A stretch of 64,000 nucleotides of DNA from contig JAGKQI010000073.1 in the NCBI GenBank assembly GCA_018806915.1, forward strand, positions 1,302,001 through 1,366,000. Reading direction: 5' to 3'. Below, piece by piece: positions 55,217-64,000 of this stretch. The notes under the pieces are model-generated. The model saw only the letters and a list, made by a program, of their open reading frames with translations, had not been told where the DNA came from and made no database searches. The stretch comes from Phytophthora colocasiae (taxonomy: Eukaryota; Oomycota; Peronosporomycetes; Peronosporales; Peronosporaceae). Each line of letters starts with the position of its first letter. The stretch's first letter is position 1. The position numbers were made by a program, and so were the translations under genes.

Positions 55217-57107
55217 CAGGGCTCGACAAAAATAATATAATAAGATTTATTGTGTGTATTGATTGTACGGAGTTATTATTTATTGGTTTGTATCAAACCA
55301 GTTCAATGCCAAATTGTTGCAATAATAACTGTATTTTTCTCGGTACCACCCGTTTTGGCTGGTCCTGAGCCACTTGTCGTGGTCTATAACTCCTAACCAG
55401 CCATTTACAAGCTCCTTGCGCAAAACGAGATCAACACAGCACACTTGTGCAATTCCCACTTCCTAAATTGGATCAAAACGCCCATGACGACCCGCCAACT
55501 CTGCGCCTACTTCTTCACCGACGTCGATGATGACTTCTTTAAGTGCAATATGTGCGGTACTTGCCGCAAGCAACAGGCTGGGTACAGCAATTTGATTAGC
55601 CACCTGGCACGTAAGCACCCTAACTACGTCAACGACTTCTATGATCACCTGCGCAGCGGATCCCCAACTTTGCAGGCTTTTGGCTTCGTTGACGACCGTA
55701 CCCGTGATATTGCCAAGTGGGGTATGTGGATCGTCGATCGCACTCTTCCTCTCAGTGAGGTTGAAGCCCCCGAAACTCATGATGTTGTCACCATGAAGCC
55801 AACTACAGCTCGTACAGTCAAAACGTACTTGCGCCACGTGTCCGCCAAGGTTGGTGTTTCCATCTCTGGTGAGATAGGAACATCATTTGGCTTGATGCTC
55901 GACGGCTGGACCAGCCACAGCATCCACTTTCTCGGCCTTTTCGCCATTTCGATGGATGGTGAGAATCGCCGTCAGCGTTTGCTTGCCCTCTCACCAATTG
56001 AGGAAGGGCAGACGGCTGACAGTACATTGAAAGTGTGTTTGCTGTGTACGACAAGACAATTGACATGGTTTGATTCCTTGTGTGTTGCTGACAATGGCAG
56101 CGTCAATCGCGCATTGGCTACAAAAATGGAAGTCTCTCTGATTGGAAGTGCCAGTCATCGATTTAATCTTGCAGTGAATCGGTTTATGGAGGGGTATCAA
56201 GATCTTATTGATCAGGTTCAGATTTTAATGGTGAATCTGCGACATGTGAACAACTTTGCCAGTCTCTCACTCGCCACCGACTTGAAGCCTGTGAAAGCAA
56301 ACACGACTCGCTGGTCGTCAGTTTTTCAAATGCTCGACCGTTATATGGCCATCCGTGATGCCATTTTGACCGTCGATGCTGTTGAAGAGTTGGTCCCACG
56401 TGGCGCCGCACATCGCCGTATTGTTGTTCTCGTTAAAAAGTTGAGGGAACTTGACAGTGTTTGTGTCAAGCTGCAAGCTGAGCGGCGTACAATGGCGGAA
56501 GTGCGAGTACTTTTTTATGCCTGCATCGAAAAATACCCCATTGTGAAGGAGCATCTTAGCCCGAATTCCAAGATTGTACAAAGTCCGCTATTTGAGTCAG
56601 CACTCGTTAAACTCGAAAATGATGTCCCTTTGACGTCGTTGGAGACGAAGGCCATGCGTTTGTGGCGCTGTCACCATCGCCTCCAACGAATAAGCGACCT
56701 CGCGAAGACGATTTTGCAACTGCAGTCCTGTCGAAGGCAAAGAAAACACGTCGAACAGACCGCAGCAGAGCTGCTTACAGCGCACTTGCGACCAGTATCC
56801 CACCAACTAGCAATTTGTGTGAGCGACTCTTCTCAAATTGCAAGCTGATCTTCGTGGATCACTCTTACCAGCAAACTTTGAAATGATCATGTTTTTGCGC
56901 GCCAATCGCGAACTCTGGAACATGACTTCGCTTCATTGGCGTTATCGATGATGAGGAGTAGTCCTATGCTTTCTTCCGATAATTCAGCTTCCTTCAATAT
57001 ACGGAAAATACTGCAGTTATTATTTATTGGATGTGAGGTATTTTCTGTATTATTACGGGGACCGTGTGATGATCATTATTACGGCCTATTGTATTTGTCT
57101 AGCTCTG
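55217..57107 (+). mobile_element. hAT element, 1.9 kb
   Basis: Left end CAGGGCTCGACAAAAATAAT and right end (reverse complement) CAGAGCTAGACAAATACAAT form imperfect inverted repeats. The flanking 8-base duplications are GTAAGTGG (55209-55216) and GTAAGGGC (57108-57115), six of eight matching, so the insertion is older than the one at 16093. It carries a frameshifted transposase. Confidence 0.78.
55445..56968 (+). pseudogene. hAT transposase with BED-type finger, two frameshifts
   Basis: Starts MCNSHFLNWIKTP or, more likely, at the Met in PMTTRQLCAYFF. BED-like finger: FKCNMCGTCRKQ then YSNLISHLARKHPNYV (C2-H-H). The catalytic region has LMLDGWTSHSIHFLGL (first Asp), VADNGSVNRALA (second Asp region) and IGSASHRFNLAVNRFM with ANTTRWSSVFQML, a standard hAT order. 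A frame change near 56670 leads to TSNLCERLFSNCKLIF, the hAT dimerisation block, and a second near 56860 leads to FEMIMFLRANRELWNM. Inactive as it stands. Confidence 0.9.
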
Positions 57108-57297
57108 GTAAGGGCTATTTCGGCTGAAGCCTTACCCTATGCGAGACCGTTTCACTACTTACAAGAATCGCTACATGAAGGCAAAAACATACGAGGACAC
57201 GACCGGGGCTGGAGTAACATCCGACTACGAAGAGCGTGGCGTTTATACTTTGCAGCTGAAGCTGGAGAGGATGTGTCCATGTAGGCATGCAGCGCAA

Positions 57298-57560
57298 TAA
57301 ACGATAGCTTGGACACTCGAGTAACTGCATGTCACTATAGACCAGCAACTCACGAAAGTCCGTGTCCCTGTGTGGAGAACCCACCCGATCGTACAAATAT
57401 CGGCTTGTGACGATCTCAAGGTAGGCGCTTAGCATGAACTCGCTCTGTTCTTCGTCTCCTGTCACGGCGTAGTAGACGTAAGCTGATTCTACCTCCCGTA
57501 GTAGCGTCTTCCTCTCTGACCGGCGAGGTATGCCGATGCGTTCGGGGGGAAGCGGTAGTT
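57298..57560 (-). pseudogene. Unassigned coding fragment
   Basis: On the minus strand the frame reads RRSERKTLLREVESAYV, YAVTGDEEQSEFML, AYLEIVTSRYLYD and TDFRELLVYSDM, which looks like real protein, perhaps the start of a PIF/Harbinger-type transposase next to the Myb/SANT-like gene. It ends abruptly near 57298 where the convergent SANT-like frame begins. No motif proves the family. Confidence 0.3.
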
Positions 57561-58423
57561 AGGTGCGTTCTTCGAGTCCGATGTGGATTTGATAAATCCA
57601 CAAGCCCCCGAGGTGGTGGATTTCTCAAATCAAATCCATAGTGGTACTGCGTCGAAATCCCGCTCTGGCGGAGTCGAAATCCTGTCGGATCTCAGAGATG
57701 CTAAAAAGCTTTTTAAAACTTGATTTATCTACATAATTATTTTTTAAAAATTGTTGATAAGTTAGTTGCGTTGATTTTGAAACGCCCTATTCTAATTGTA
57801 TTGACGCCGGACTGAGGAAATAACATAAACACTTGTAGAATTGGCACAAACCACTGCAGAATACTCTACCAGCACCGATAGCATAGACAAGACAACAATC
57901 ACTCTCGCTACTTTGCTAAAAGCTACTATCGATTTACACAGGCGTGTATGGTCACGGCTGACCTTCATTCAGAATTCATCCCCCCTCCCAATGGGAGCCA
58001 GTGGCTGCGCAGCCACTGGCCACCGGCCACCAGGCTGGTGGCCGCACTGAATGACAAATGCAGCGCTCTAACAGATCTACCCACGGCTGAATGATAACGA
58101 CGGTGTGAGTGTGGGCATGCTTGGCTGTAACAATACCTGTGAACGATGCGCTCGGACCGGTGACTACTGACTATCCGTAGACGTGAGCACGCCAGTTTGC
58201 TGCTTGCTATCGTGGACAGCCACGTGAATGTCCACCGGGTGATGGCTACTGCGTATGTAGGAGGCAGCTGATGGCGATGAATGGACGCGTTAGTATGCAT
58301 CGCAATACTGGTGCTGCTCGAGGGGATGCTCGACGGACTTTAGGTCAAGGCTGGAGGTAGTGTGGATTATTAAAAGGCGATGGCAGTATTGTAATGAGCT
58401 AACATGATATTGTTTTTTAACCC
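57561..58423. other. Spacer with strong inverted repeats
   Basis: Near 57575-57650 the words TGGATTTGAT and AAATCAAATCCA form imperfect inverted pairs. A 24-base perfect palindrome lies at 57997-58020, followed at once by a second hairpin. No gene was recognised. Confidence 0.5.
57997..58020. repeat. 24-base perfect palindrome
   Basis: GCCAGTGGCTGC and its reverse complement GCAGCCACTGGC are fused without a spacer. A second imperfect hairpin (CGGCCACCAG G CTGGTGGCCG) follows at 58024-58044. Confidence 0.93.
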
Positions 58424-60255
58424 TTACAGATGCATCTTCACACAATTGAAAGTGCAGGTCCATTTAGACGCGGACGGCCAGACGGCTGCTGAGGCTTCTG
58501 CGCGCGCTTGCGTTTGTTGGGACCGCGGTAGACAAGCGTTTCCCGTCCCGACATATCCACACACACCCACAGTCTCCAATGCATATAGAAGATGAATGCA
58601 GCAACCATACTTGAAGCATGCGCCACACGGACACGTACGTCGCTCCACATCAACTGACCAACCCGTGCTAGGCATCCCAAGCAGCTCCATTCTCGCTGTT
58701 TCAACCCCAAGTCGCGCAGACACAGGCAAATCTTCGCGGGATCGCTTTGTCATGTACGTCGTACACACGAGGCCCTTGACGTCCAATTACGTTAACAATG
58801 TTCTGTGTTTCCTCACCCGTTGTTATGTTTTCAAGCAGGAATGCAATAGAGAGGCATTCTCGCCGGTACTCACGCAACAATCCAGCGTGTGCCATAGCGT
58901 TGGTTCGCCGGATCAAGCGATCGTCGAAGACAGGATCTGTTACAATAGGTTGCGCGCGAACACTTTCGCCTCGGAAGAAGACGAATAGGCGGTCCAGCAG
59001 CGCGCCAACCTTTAACTTCCGTCTCAATGTAACATCCCGCTTAATAGATGCGTTTTATGTTTCGCAGGGATTGTTGGTAGCAGCGAAGCCACTGGGTGTG
59101 CGATAACACTGCCATCGCCACGTTCTTTCGTTCAGCCAAACAGAATTGAAGTGTACAGCAACCTCATTGAGCTGATCCCATTTACCCCACTCTTCTTGCA
59201 CTTCAGCGAGATGCTCCAAATATTGCCTTTCGTTGCGCGAAAAGTGCAACTCGTGGACATGTCGGAGGATCATTGCAGCAATTTGATCATCTAGGACTCA
59301 CGTCTTCTCGTAAATTTTCTTGGAGACGTGGAAATAACACATCAAAGTACAAAATGACGCATCATTGCCGAAAACTTCGCGGAGGGCGTTCCACTGCGCG
59401 ACATCAGCATCTGCCATGCCCACCTTACACGCAACAAGTTCCCAGTTACTTTAGCGAATGCACGCGCTAACAGCGACAGTACCTCCGTGTACTGAGGCTG
59501 GCGTAGCTGAGAAACTATAAAAATAGCGAGCACGTGGAAACGTCGCGAGCGGTCCGAGATTCCAACGACAATGACCGGGTAGCCTACCTGCGTCAGTTTG
59601 TAGGTTGCGTCTATGTGTAGCATGAAAGAGCTCGGTTCCCGGTCAGCTTTGCGTAGAAGCTTCTTCGTGCTAACACCCACGACAAATGGGCTAGCATCGC
59701 TGCCGTTACCGACCACGGGTCGCCCTCCGTGTCCGTCCTCCACGTGAACGTGAATGGCTGCGTTTCTACATCAGCGTCCATAAAGCCGGCGTCGCGAACC
59801 TTCGATCGAACCACAGCCATCATGTCACTCCCACCGAGCTGGGTGGCAACGTAGTGATGAACAAATCGCTGCACCTTCGCCAACGTAGGTGCAGACGTTT
59901 CATCAAGGTGGAAGCGCTGGAGAAGGGAGTGTCATATTCTTGCAGGTCGCAAGCCTTGCTTTTCCCAGGCGCGTGCAGCCTCCTTCATTGGCAGCGTCAG
60001 CTGCGGAGCTCTAGATGAGCGCACCGTCGTCACATGAGCGTTGAGCTCGTCGACGTTGACCACGTCAAGCAGCTTGCAAGATCGAACGCGGCCACGCCAC
60101 GGGCAACCCAGGGCGGGAGAGGCCAGCATGCAAGCAACACAGCCACAACGCAGCATCTGCGTACGCACAGCATGCGGAGAAGCATCGCTGCAAAGAGAGC
60201 ATTGACTAGCGTCACTTTTGGCCACGTTAAACGTCTTCAGTGTCTCCAGAAGCAT
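58424..60255 (-). pseudogene. Mutator-like transposase, decayed
   Basis: The frame starts at about 60255, is cut by an in-frame TGA (59932-59934), then shifts about three times. Seen in order: VQRFVHHYVATQLGG, LMLHIDATYKLTQVGYP (first Asp), GISDRSRRFH, ADADVAQWNALREVF (second Asp), TLMCYFHVSKKIYEKT, NNPCETYNASIKRD (Glu), and the SWIM finger WSVDVERRTCPCGACFKYGCCIHLLYA near 58640-58570. This is the full DDE plus SWIM layout of Mutator-like transposases. Terminal repeats were not found by eye. It is a different family from the Mutator-like gene at 51-54 kb. Confidence 0.85.
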
Positions 60256-61669
60256 GTCGGCGCGTCAGCACGCGTTAGTCCGCGAGCTAAGCTGTTCCAG
60301 AGGAGGCGGCGAGGCATGGTGGGTCTTGGGAGAGGCAGGGGGAGGTGATGAAGATTCGATTTTGCGTAGTTGGTAGAATTTTTTGTGATTTGGTCGGATG
60401 TAAATAGTATAGGTGGCGTTCTTTTATTGGATGAAATTGGGGTATCGTGCTAGTTTCGTCCAATGCAGCGTCAGGTGAAAATCGGTGGTTCGCGTGGGTC
60501 TTTAGCAGTGATAATGGATACTGTACCGTACTGACAGCAGGTTTTGCAGTGTTGATATGGACAGGTCCTCCGCCGGACTGTAACCGGCTCTGTATACACT
60601 GATACATGTAATTGCTACAGAAAGATCCTTTGATAGTAGATAGCTTTACCCAAATTATAGAGGTATGGCAGCGCACATCCCCTTTGCGCGGACCGCGCAA
60701 AACCACCACACTCCACGCAGAGCGAGCGCAGTGCTAAAACTTGGTAGATGTATTGAGAACCGATTGAAGCAGCGTTGGCAGGGCGCTGCCTCGCGTGCAC
60801 GGCGCACAAGGGCTGGATACCTACTTAAGCTGATGTGTGGACGTTATCGGACGCGTGTACCATTTTTTGGGGGGTGATGCTAAGGGGCTGGTCGCGCTGG
60901 TTGGTGCTGGTTCTCGACAAGGGTTAGGCCTCAATAAGTCGGGAACCAGGGACCAGTCGTCCCGACATCAGTTAAATCGTTCAGCCCAGCTCCGGCTGTT
61001 CCGCCATACCCAGCGATTGTTACTATTGTAGCACTCGTCATAGATCATAGATTCAAATGCAACAGACGCTTCCAAAGTAAACACATTAAATGGATCATTC
61101 CTATGCATAATAAACGCACATGCCAACGCAATACTTGCAGCAGCTGCCTTCACCGCTAGCGCCGCTTGTTGTGGCGTGGTGGGCATTGCCAAAGGCAAGA
61201 CGATTGAGAATAGTAACTGGTTGCCAGCCAGCTAGCCAGCCAGCTGTCAAAGTTAAAACTCGAGAACTTGGTCAACTTCCTGGTTCCCAAGTCCCCAAAT
61301 TTTACCGTAACCCTATTGTAAACGAGCCAGTCACATGCGCTGTCGTCCCTAAACCTACACGTAGCACCAGACCGAGAACCAGCACCAGCCAGCACGACCA
61401 GCCCCTAAGGAGGGCCATTCCAGGGAGGGCCATTCGTAAAGAAAAGACAATTCGACAGGCGGTAATGTTCACTAGAACCAGAAGGTTCGCACTATACGAA
61501 AACCAAATTAAGTAAAAAGCGTGCCCGTCCCAAGGAACTGTGTCCGTTGCGCAAGCGAATTTAACCACAGGCTCTCGTTTCATACTGAAGCCAAGTGATA
61601 ATCGAGCGTGTCCGTCCCATGAGAGCGTGTCCGTCCCTTATCGTACGTGTCTATTCTCTCATTGCCAAA
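60256..61669. other. Spacer upstream of the oxygenase-like gene
   Basis: Open fragments on both strands (61120-61515 plus, 60968-61198 minus) are mutually antisense and carry no recognised domain. The unit GAGCGTGTCCGTCCC occurs twice at 61599 and 61622, close before the next gene, and TGTCCGT words recur from 61520. CTCTCATTGCCAAAAT just before the ATG at 61670 resembles the oomycete initiator element, a weak match. Confidence 0.4.
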
Positions 61670-62512
61670 ATGGCCCCCAAACCGACACAGTGTTTGCCCG
61701 ACTGTGGACACATTCTTGTGTATCTCGGCCTCACCGCCGCCACCCTGTCTGTGCTTCTAACAGAAGCCAAGACTCGTACGTATTCACCGGGTTTTGAGAA
61801 GGTTGGTGACGCAAACCACGACGCGCTCAGAGCACAAGCTCGCGTCGCCAAGCCCTCAGGCGCTGTTGGAGATTTAAAAGTTGCCTTAACTGCAATTACC
61901 GCCTGTCTCGACCCAAGGTGGATCCCGTCAGTATTTTCGTTTATGCGCTCGAGGCCTGGGGGTAACGAACAGGAAAGTCACAAGGACTACCCGAACGACG
62001 TGATTAAGGCAGCTCAAGCAAAGGGCAAGATACCAGCAAGTATGATTTGTGCGTTGGATCAAGGAACTCGACTCCGTGTTTACGACGGATGCACGGACAC
62101 AAAAGATGATAGCAAGGCACGAGTACTGGAAATTCCGGTTGGTTTTTGTGTAATTTTTCGGGGTGATCTTGTTCACAATGGAATGGCTTACGAAATGGAG
62201 AACCACCGAATTCACCGTTATCTATCATACCGAGATATCAAGTGGGAGCCTGATATTGTGAACAAAGTTCTTCCGCGTCACTATACGTGTCAGTGTTGTG
62301 GTCTTAAGTTGGAGGACTCTAACCCAATGCGACAGCATCGACGTTATTGTGAAAAGAACCCGGATTCCCAGAAAAACCAACTAACAAGACGTGCACTTCC
62401 AAAACAAACGTCTACGTGGGTTTGTGACGTGTGTGGAGTTGTGTATGCAAATGACAGCTCTTTTCGGTCTCATGTGCTCCGAGGGCATTCAAAGAAGCGT
62501 AAATCTGAATAA
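61670..62512 (+). CDS. Iron/2-oxoglutarate-oxygenase-like protein with two zinc fingers
   Basis: ATG at 61670 in the context CAAAATGG gives 280 residues; an in-frame upstream ATG at 61595 adds a poor segment. Seen: a double-stranded beta-helix pattern with SHKDYP (HxD, about residue 105), LDQGTRLRVYDG, IPVGFCVIFRGDLVHNG (distal His about 177) and NHRIHRYL (Arg expected for the 2-oxoglutarate carboxylate), then fingers CQCCGLKLEDSNPMRQHRRYC (CCHC spacing) and CDVCGVVYANDSSFRSH with a later His (CCHH). The C-terminus is basic (KKRKSE). Known: this fold hydroxylates or demethylates protein, nucleic acid or small substrates. Inferred: nucleic-acid-directed and nuclear. The substrate is unknown. 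The frame is intact despite transposons on both sides. Confidence 0.7.
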   Translation: MAPKPTQCLPDCGHILVYLGLTAATLSVLLTEAKTRTYSPGFEKVGDANHDALRAQARVAKPSGAVGDLKVALTAITACLDPRWIPSVFSFMRSRPGGNEQESHKDYPNDVIKAAQAKGKIPASMICALDQGTRLRVYDGCTDTKDDSKARVLEIPVGFCVIFRGDLVHNGMAYEMENHRIHRYLSYRDIKWEPDIVNKVLPRHYTCQCCGLKLEDSNPMRQHRRYCEKNPDSQKNQLTRRALPKQTSTWVCDVCGVVYANDSSFRSHVLRGHSKKRKSE

Positions 62513-62858
62513 ACAACTTAAAAAATAACATTCTTTTTTTTAAGAAAATTATTAATGACTAGTCAATTTAAATTGGCGTATCCCCAAAAGCGTGGAGGAA
62601 TATGATGTTCATGGTAGGTGGTAGGATCTGATAGAGTGTTATCAAGCGAATTTGTTAGTGGAGGTAGTGAAATCACACTCGAATCATGAACTTGTGTGTC
62701 TTGAGACGGAACGGATGGTGGTGTTGCAGGGTGATTCAAATCTGTACGTTCGAATAGACTTGGTTCTCGTCTGGAATTGTACGGCTGACTCTGGGTCCGG
62801 CGATCAATTCGTCTACGTCGTTGGACCTGGGCTTGTGTTGTAAACATTGGCTCCTGAA
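62513..62858. other. Spacer left of the terminal hAT element
   Basis: A minus-strand frame (62563-63036) reads through the hAT end into a Pro/Ser/Arg-rich segment (SLPPLTNSLDNTLSD). It may be the end of a host or transposon gene cut by the hAT, but no family is recognised. Confidence 0.35.
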
Positions 62859-64000
62859 CAGGGTTTGGTAATTTTCCGTAACTATTGCCGATATTGGCAA
62901 TGTCATATTGCCATAATTTATTGCTCCTCAACCCCAATACTGTGCAATTTTTTATACAGGTCAATTTTGGCCAAATTGATGGTAGCGAGACTATCGCCAA
63001 ACGGGTGGTGTGGCCACGTTTGCACACAGGGCACACGGGTTATTACAGTTGCTTGTCATTTCCCAAAAGCACCCCAAGTCGCTAAGTCAAGACCAGCACC
63101 CTCCCGCTCCGTCGACCCATGTCTTCCCGAGTCCCCCCAAGCTCCTACGCCAAGGTACTCTTCGTCCCTGAGGACGATGACTACTATTCGTGTCGTCTGT
63201 GTTTCTCGCGACGTAAGCAAGTCCGTGGTACAGGGTACACCAACCTCTTCCAGCATCTCACCCAATATCATCTTGATTCCTATGATGAGGAATACCACCG
63301 GTACCAACGGCAAATGGGAACTCTTAAGAGTTTTTTTAAGGTCGATGAGTATGCTCGTCTCATCTACAGTTGGATTGACTGGTGTGTTGAAGAAAACCGC
63401 GAGTTGTCTATGTGTGAGAAGCCGAAAACTCGGAAGTACACCCATTTGAAGCCGATCACTACCAAGACGCTCATGAAGTACATGTTCGCTTTGGAGGAAA
63501 TTGTGCAATTACGCATCCGTGCTTATCTTCGCGGACGCCGCATCGGATTCCTCGTGGACGCATGGACGGAGGACGGGACGCACTTTGTTGCGATCATTGC
63601 TGTTACTTCTGATGCAAAGTTTCTTCTCTCTTTTTCCACTCTCGAGGATGAGGCGGATATGAGCGCTGACTCCATGATAATTCTTCTGGATGACATCCTT
63701 GACACCTACTTGATCGATTTGGATCAGCTTTGTTTCATCGTATGCGACCACGCCTCTGTGAATGTCGCGATTGCCAAGAAGATCTTGGTCCCAATGATTG
63801 GATGTGCCAGCCATCGTTTCAACTTGGCTGTCCAGGCATACCTTGGTCAATATGAACCACTGCTGGATAAGCTCCACAAGCTTATGGCCAAACTGAACTC
63901 GATCAAGAACCGTCATTACCTTCGCGAATTCGGTGGTCTGATACCAGTGGTACGCAACGCTACACGTTGGAGTAGTACTTTTGCAATGGTGCATCGTTAT
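62859..64000 (+). mobile_element. hAT element, left part (continues beyond the window)
   Basis: Begins CAGGGTTTGGTAATTTTCCG, the same end as the element at 16093, and shares about 200 bases with it up to 63063. The 8 bases before it (CTCCTGAA, 62851-62858) would be the target duplication; the partner lies outside. It carries an open transposase. Confidence 0.88.
63119..64000 (+). CDS. hAT transposase, 5' part, apparently intact
   Basis: 294 codons are open from the ATG at 63119 (MSSRVPPSSYAKVLFV) to the window edge. BED-type finger: YSCRLCFSRRKQ then YTNLFQHLTQYHLDSY. Catalytic region: GFLVDAWTEDGTHFVAI (first Asp), FIVCDHASVNVAIAKK (second Asp region), and IGCASHRFNLAVQAYL with NATRWSSTFAMVH, in the hAT order. 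The Glu and dimerisation domain would lie to the right. It is the only transposase frame in the window without a lesion in the visible part. It resembles the transposase at 55445 in layout but differs at most positions, so they are separate families. Confidence 0.9.
   Translation, partial: MSSRVPPSSYAKVLFVPEDDDYYSCRLCFSRRKQVRGTGYTNLFQHLTQYHLDSYDEEYHRYQRQMGTLKSFFKVDEYARLIYSWIDWCVEENRELSMCEKPKTRKYTHLKPITTKTLMKYMFALEEIVQLRIRAYLRGRRIGFLVDAWTEDGTHFVAIIAVTSDAKFLLSFSTLEDEADMSADSMIILLDDILDTYLIDLDQLCFIVCDHASVNVAIAKKILVPMIGCASHRFNLAVQAYLGQYEPLLDKLHKLMAKLNSIKNRHYLREFGGLIPVVRNATRWSSTFAMVHRY

Larger units (their letters stand above)
55001..57290 (+). pseudogene. Myb/SANT-like transposon gene, split by a hAT element
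   Basis: The left part 55001-55216 starts MAKTGGKTKIKAGDKK and reads LYAIVVWLQH, TAG, ANFEKCFGVAGKPVI, LEGFRDMA. The right part 57108-57290 reads MRDRFTTYKNRYMKAK, YEDTTGAGVTSDYEERG and YTLQLKLERMCP. Together these fit a repetitive oomycete Myb/SANT-like family in which a W and F-rich N-terminal block is followed by RF.TYK..Y..A...E..TG.G and a C-terminal LCP. Such genes accompany DNA transposons and probably bind DNA. Lesions: TAG at 55108-55110 (CAG change) and the hAT insertion. Confidence 0.55.

Noticed and set aside
59342..59743. 133-codon frame taken as a complete gene
   Set aside because: Only its middle is Mutator-like transposase; both ends are out-of-frame continuations.
61120..61515. 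131-codon plus-strand frame before the oxygenase-like gene
   Set aside because: Basic low-complexity translation, overlapped by minus-strand frames, no domain.

Overview
The window looks like a stretch of oomycete genome, most likely Phytophthora or a close relative. The basis is mixed: host genes with short GT-AG introns of about 70 to 95 bases, a myosin fused to CBS domains, a trypsin-fold gene of the glucanase-inhibitor-protein type with a destroyed catalytic triad, and a dense mixture of chromodomain Ty3/gypsy, copia, Helitron, hAT, piggyBac, pogo-like and Mutator-like elements. Species cannot be fixed from the sequence alone.

Region 1 (1 to about 17 kb) is gene-rich and all genes read on the minus strand. 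They are a 2400-codon myosin/CBS gene that runs off the left edge, a four-exon TM9SF (nonaspanin) gene, a six-exon double-C2-domain gene, a secreted EGF-like protein with a GPI-type tail, and a glucanase-inhibitor-like serine protease homologue. The last is broken between signal peptide and mature domain by a 558-base non-autonomous hAT element with an 8-base target duplication.

Region 2 (17 to 32 kb) holds host and foreign genes invaded by transposons. A 759-codon gene of unknown function is cut in two by a 5.3 kb copia element with two identical 179-base LTRs, and rejoining the halves across the target duplication restores the frame. Next come a pogo-like element 25 bases before that gene's start, a frameshifted gene ending in a GIY-YIG-like domain, a gypsy gag remnant, and a 1.2 kb piggyBac-like element (TTAA flanks) that carries a small two-exon gene and no recognisable transposase.

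Region 3 (32 to 54 kb) is a nest. A Mutator-like gene with a SWIM finger and an Ulp1-type protease end is split by an 18.8 kb chromovirus on the minus strand (LTRs about 1.89 kb and over 99 percent identical, target duplication GAAT). The chromovirus has gag, protease, reverse transcriptase, two RNase H domains, integrase and a chromodomain. Its pol gene is in turn split by two head-to-tail Helitrons. A separate 479-base solo LTR with a GAAAT duplication also sits in the Mutator-like gene.

Region 4 (54 to 64 kb) has a Myb/SANT-like gene split by a 1.9 kb hAT element, a decayed Mutator-like transposase on the minus strand, an intact gene for a protein combining an iron/2-oxoglutarate-oxygenase-like fold with two zinc fingers, and the left 1.1 kb of an apparently intact hAT element. 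The terminal sequence of that hAT matches the small element that broke the protease gene, so source and derivative may lie in one window.

The host genes are clean, while nearly every transposon gene has frameshifts, even where LTRs are identical. No CRISPR array, rRNA or tRNA gene was recognised.
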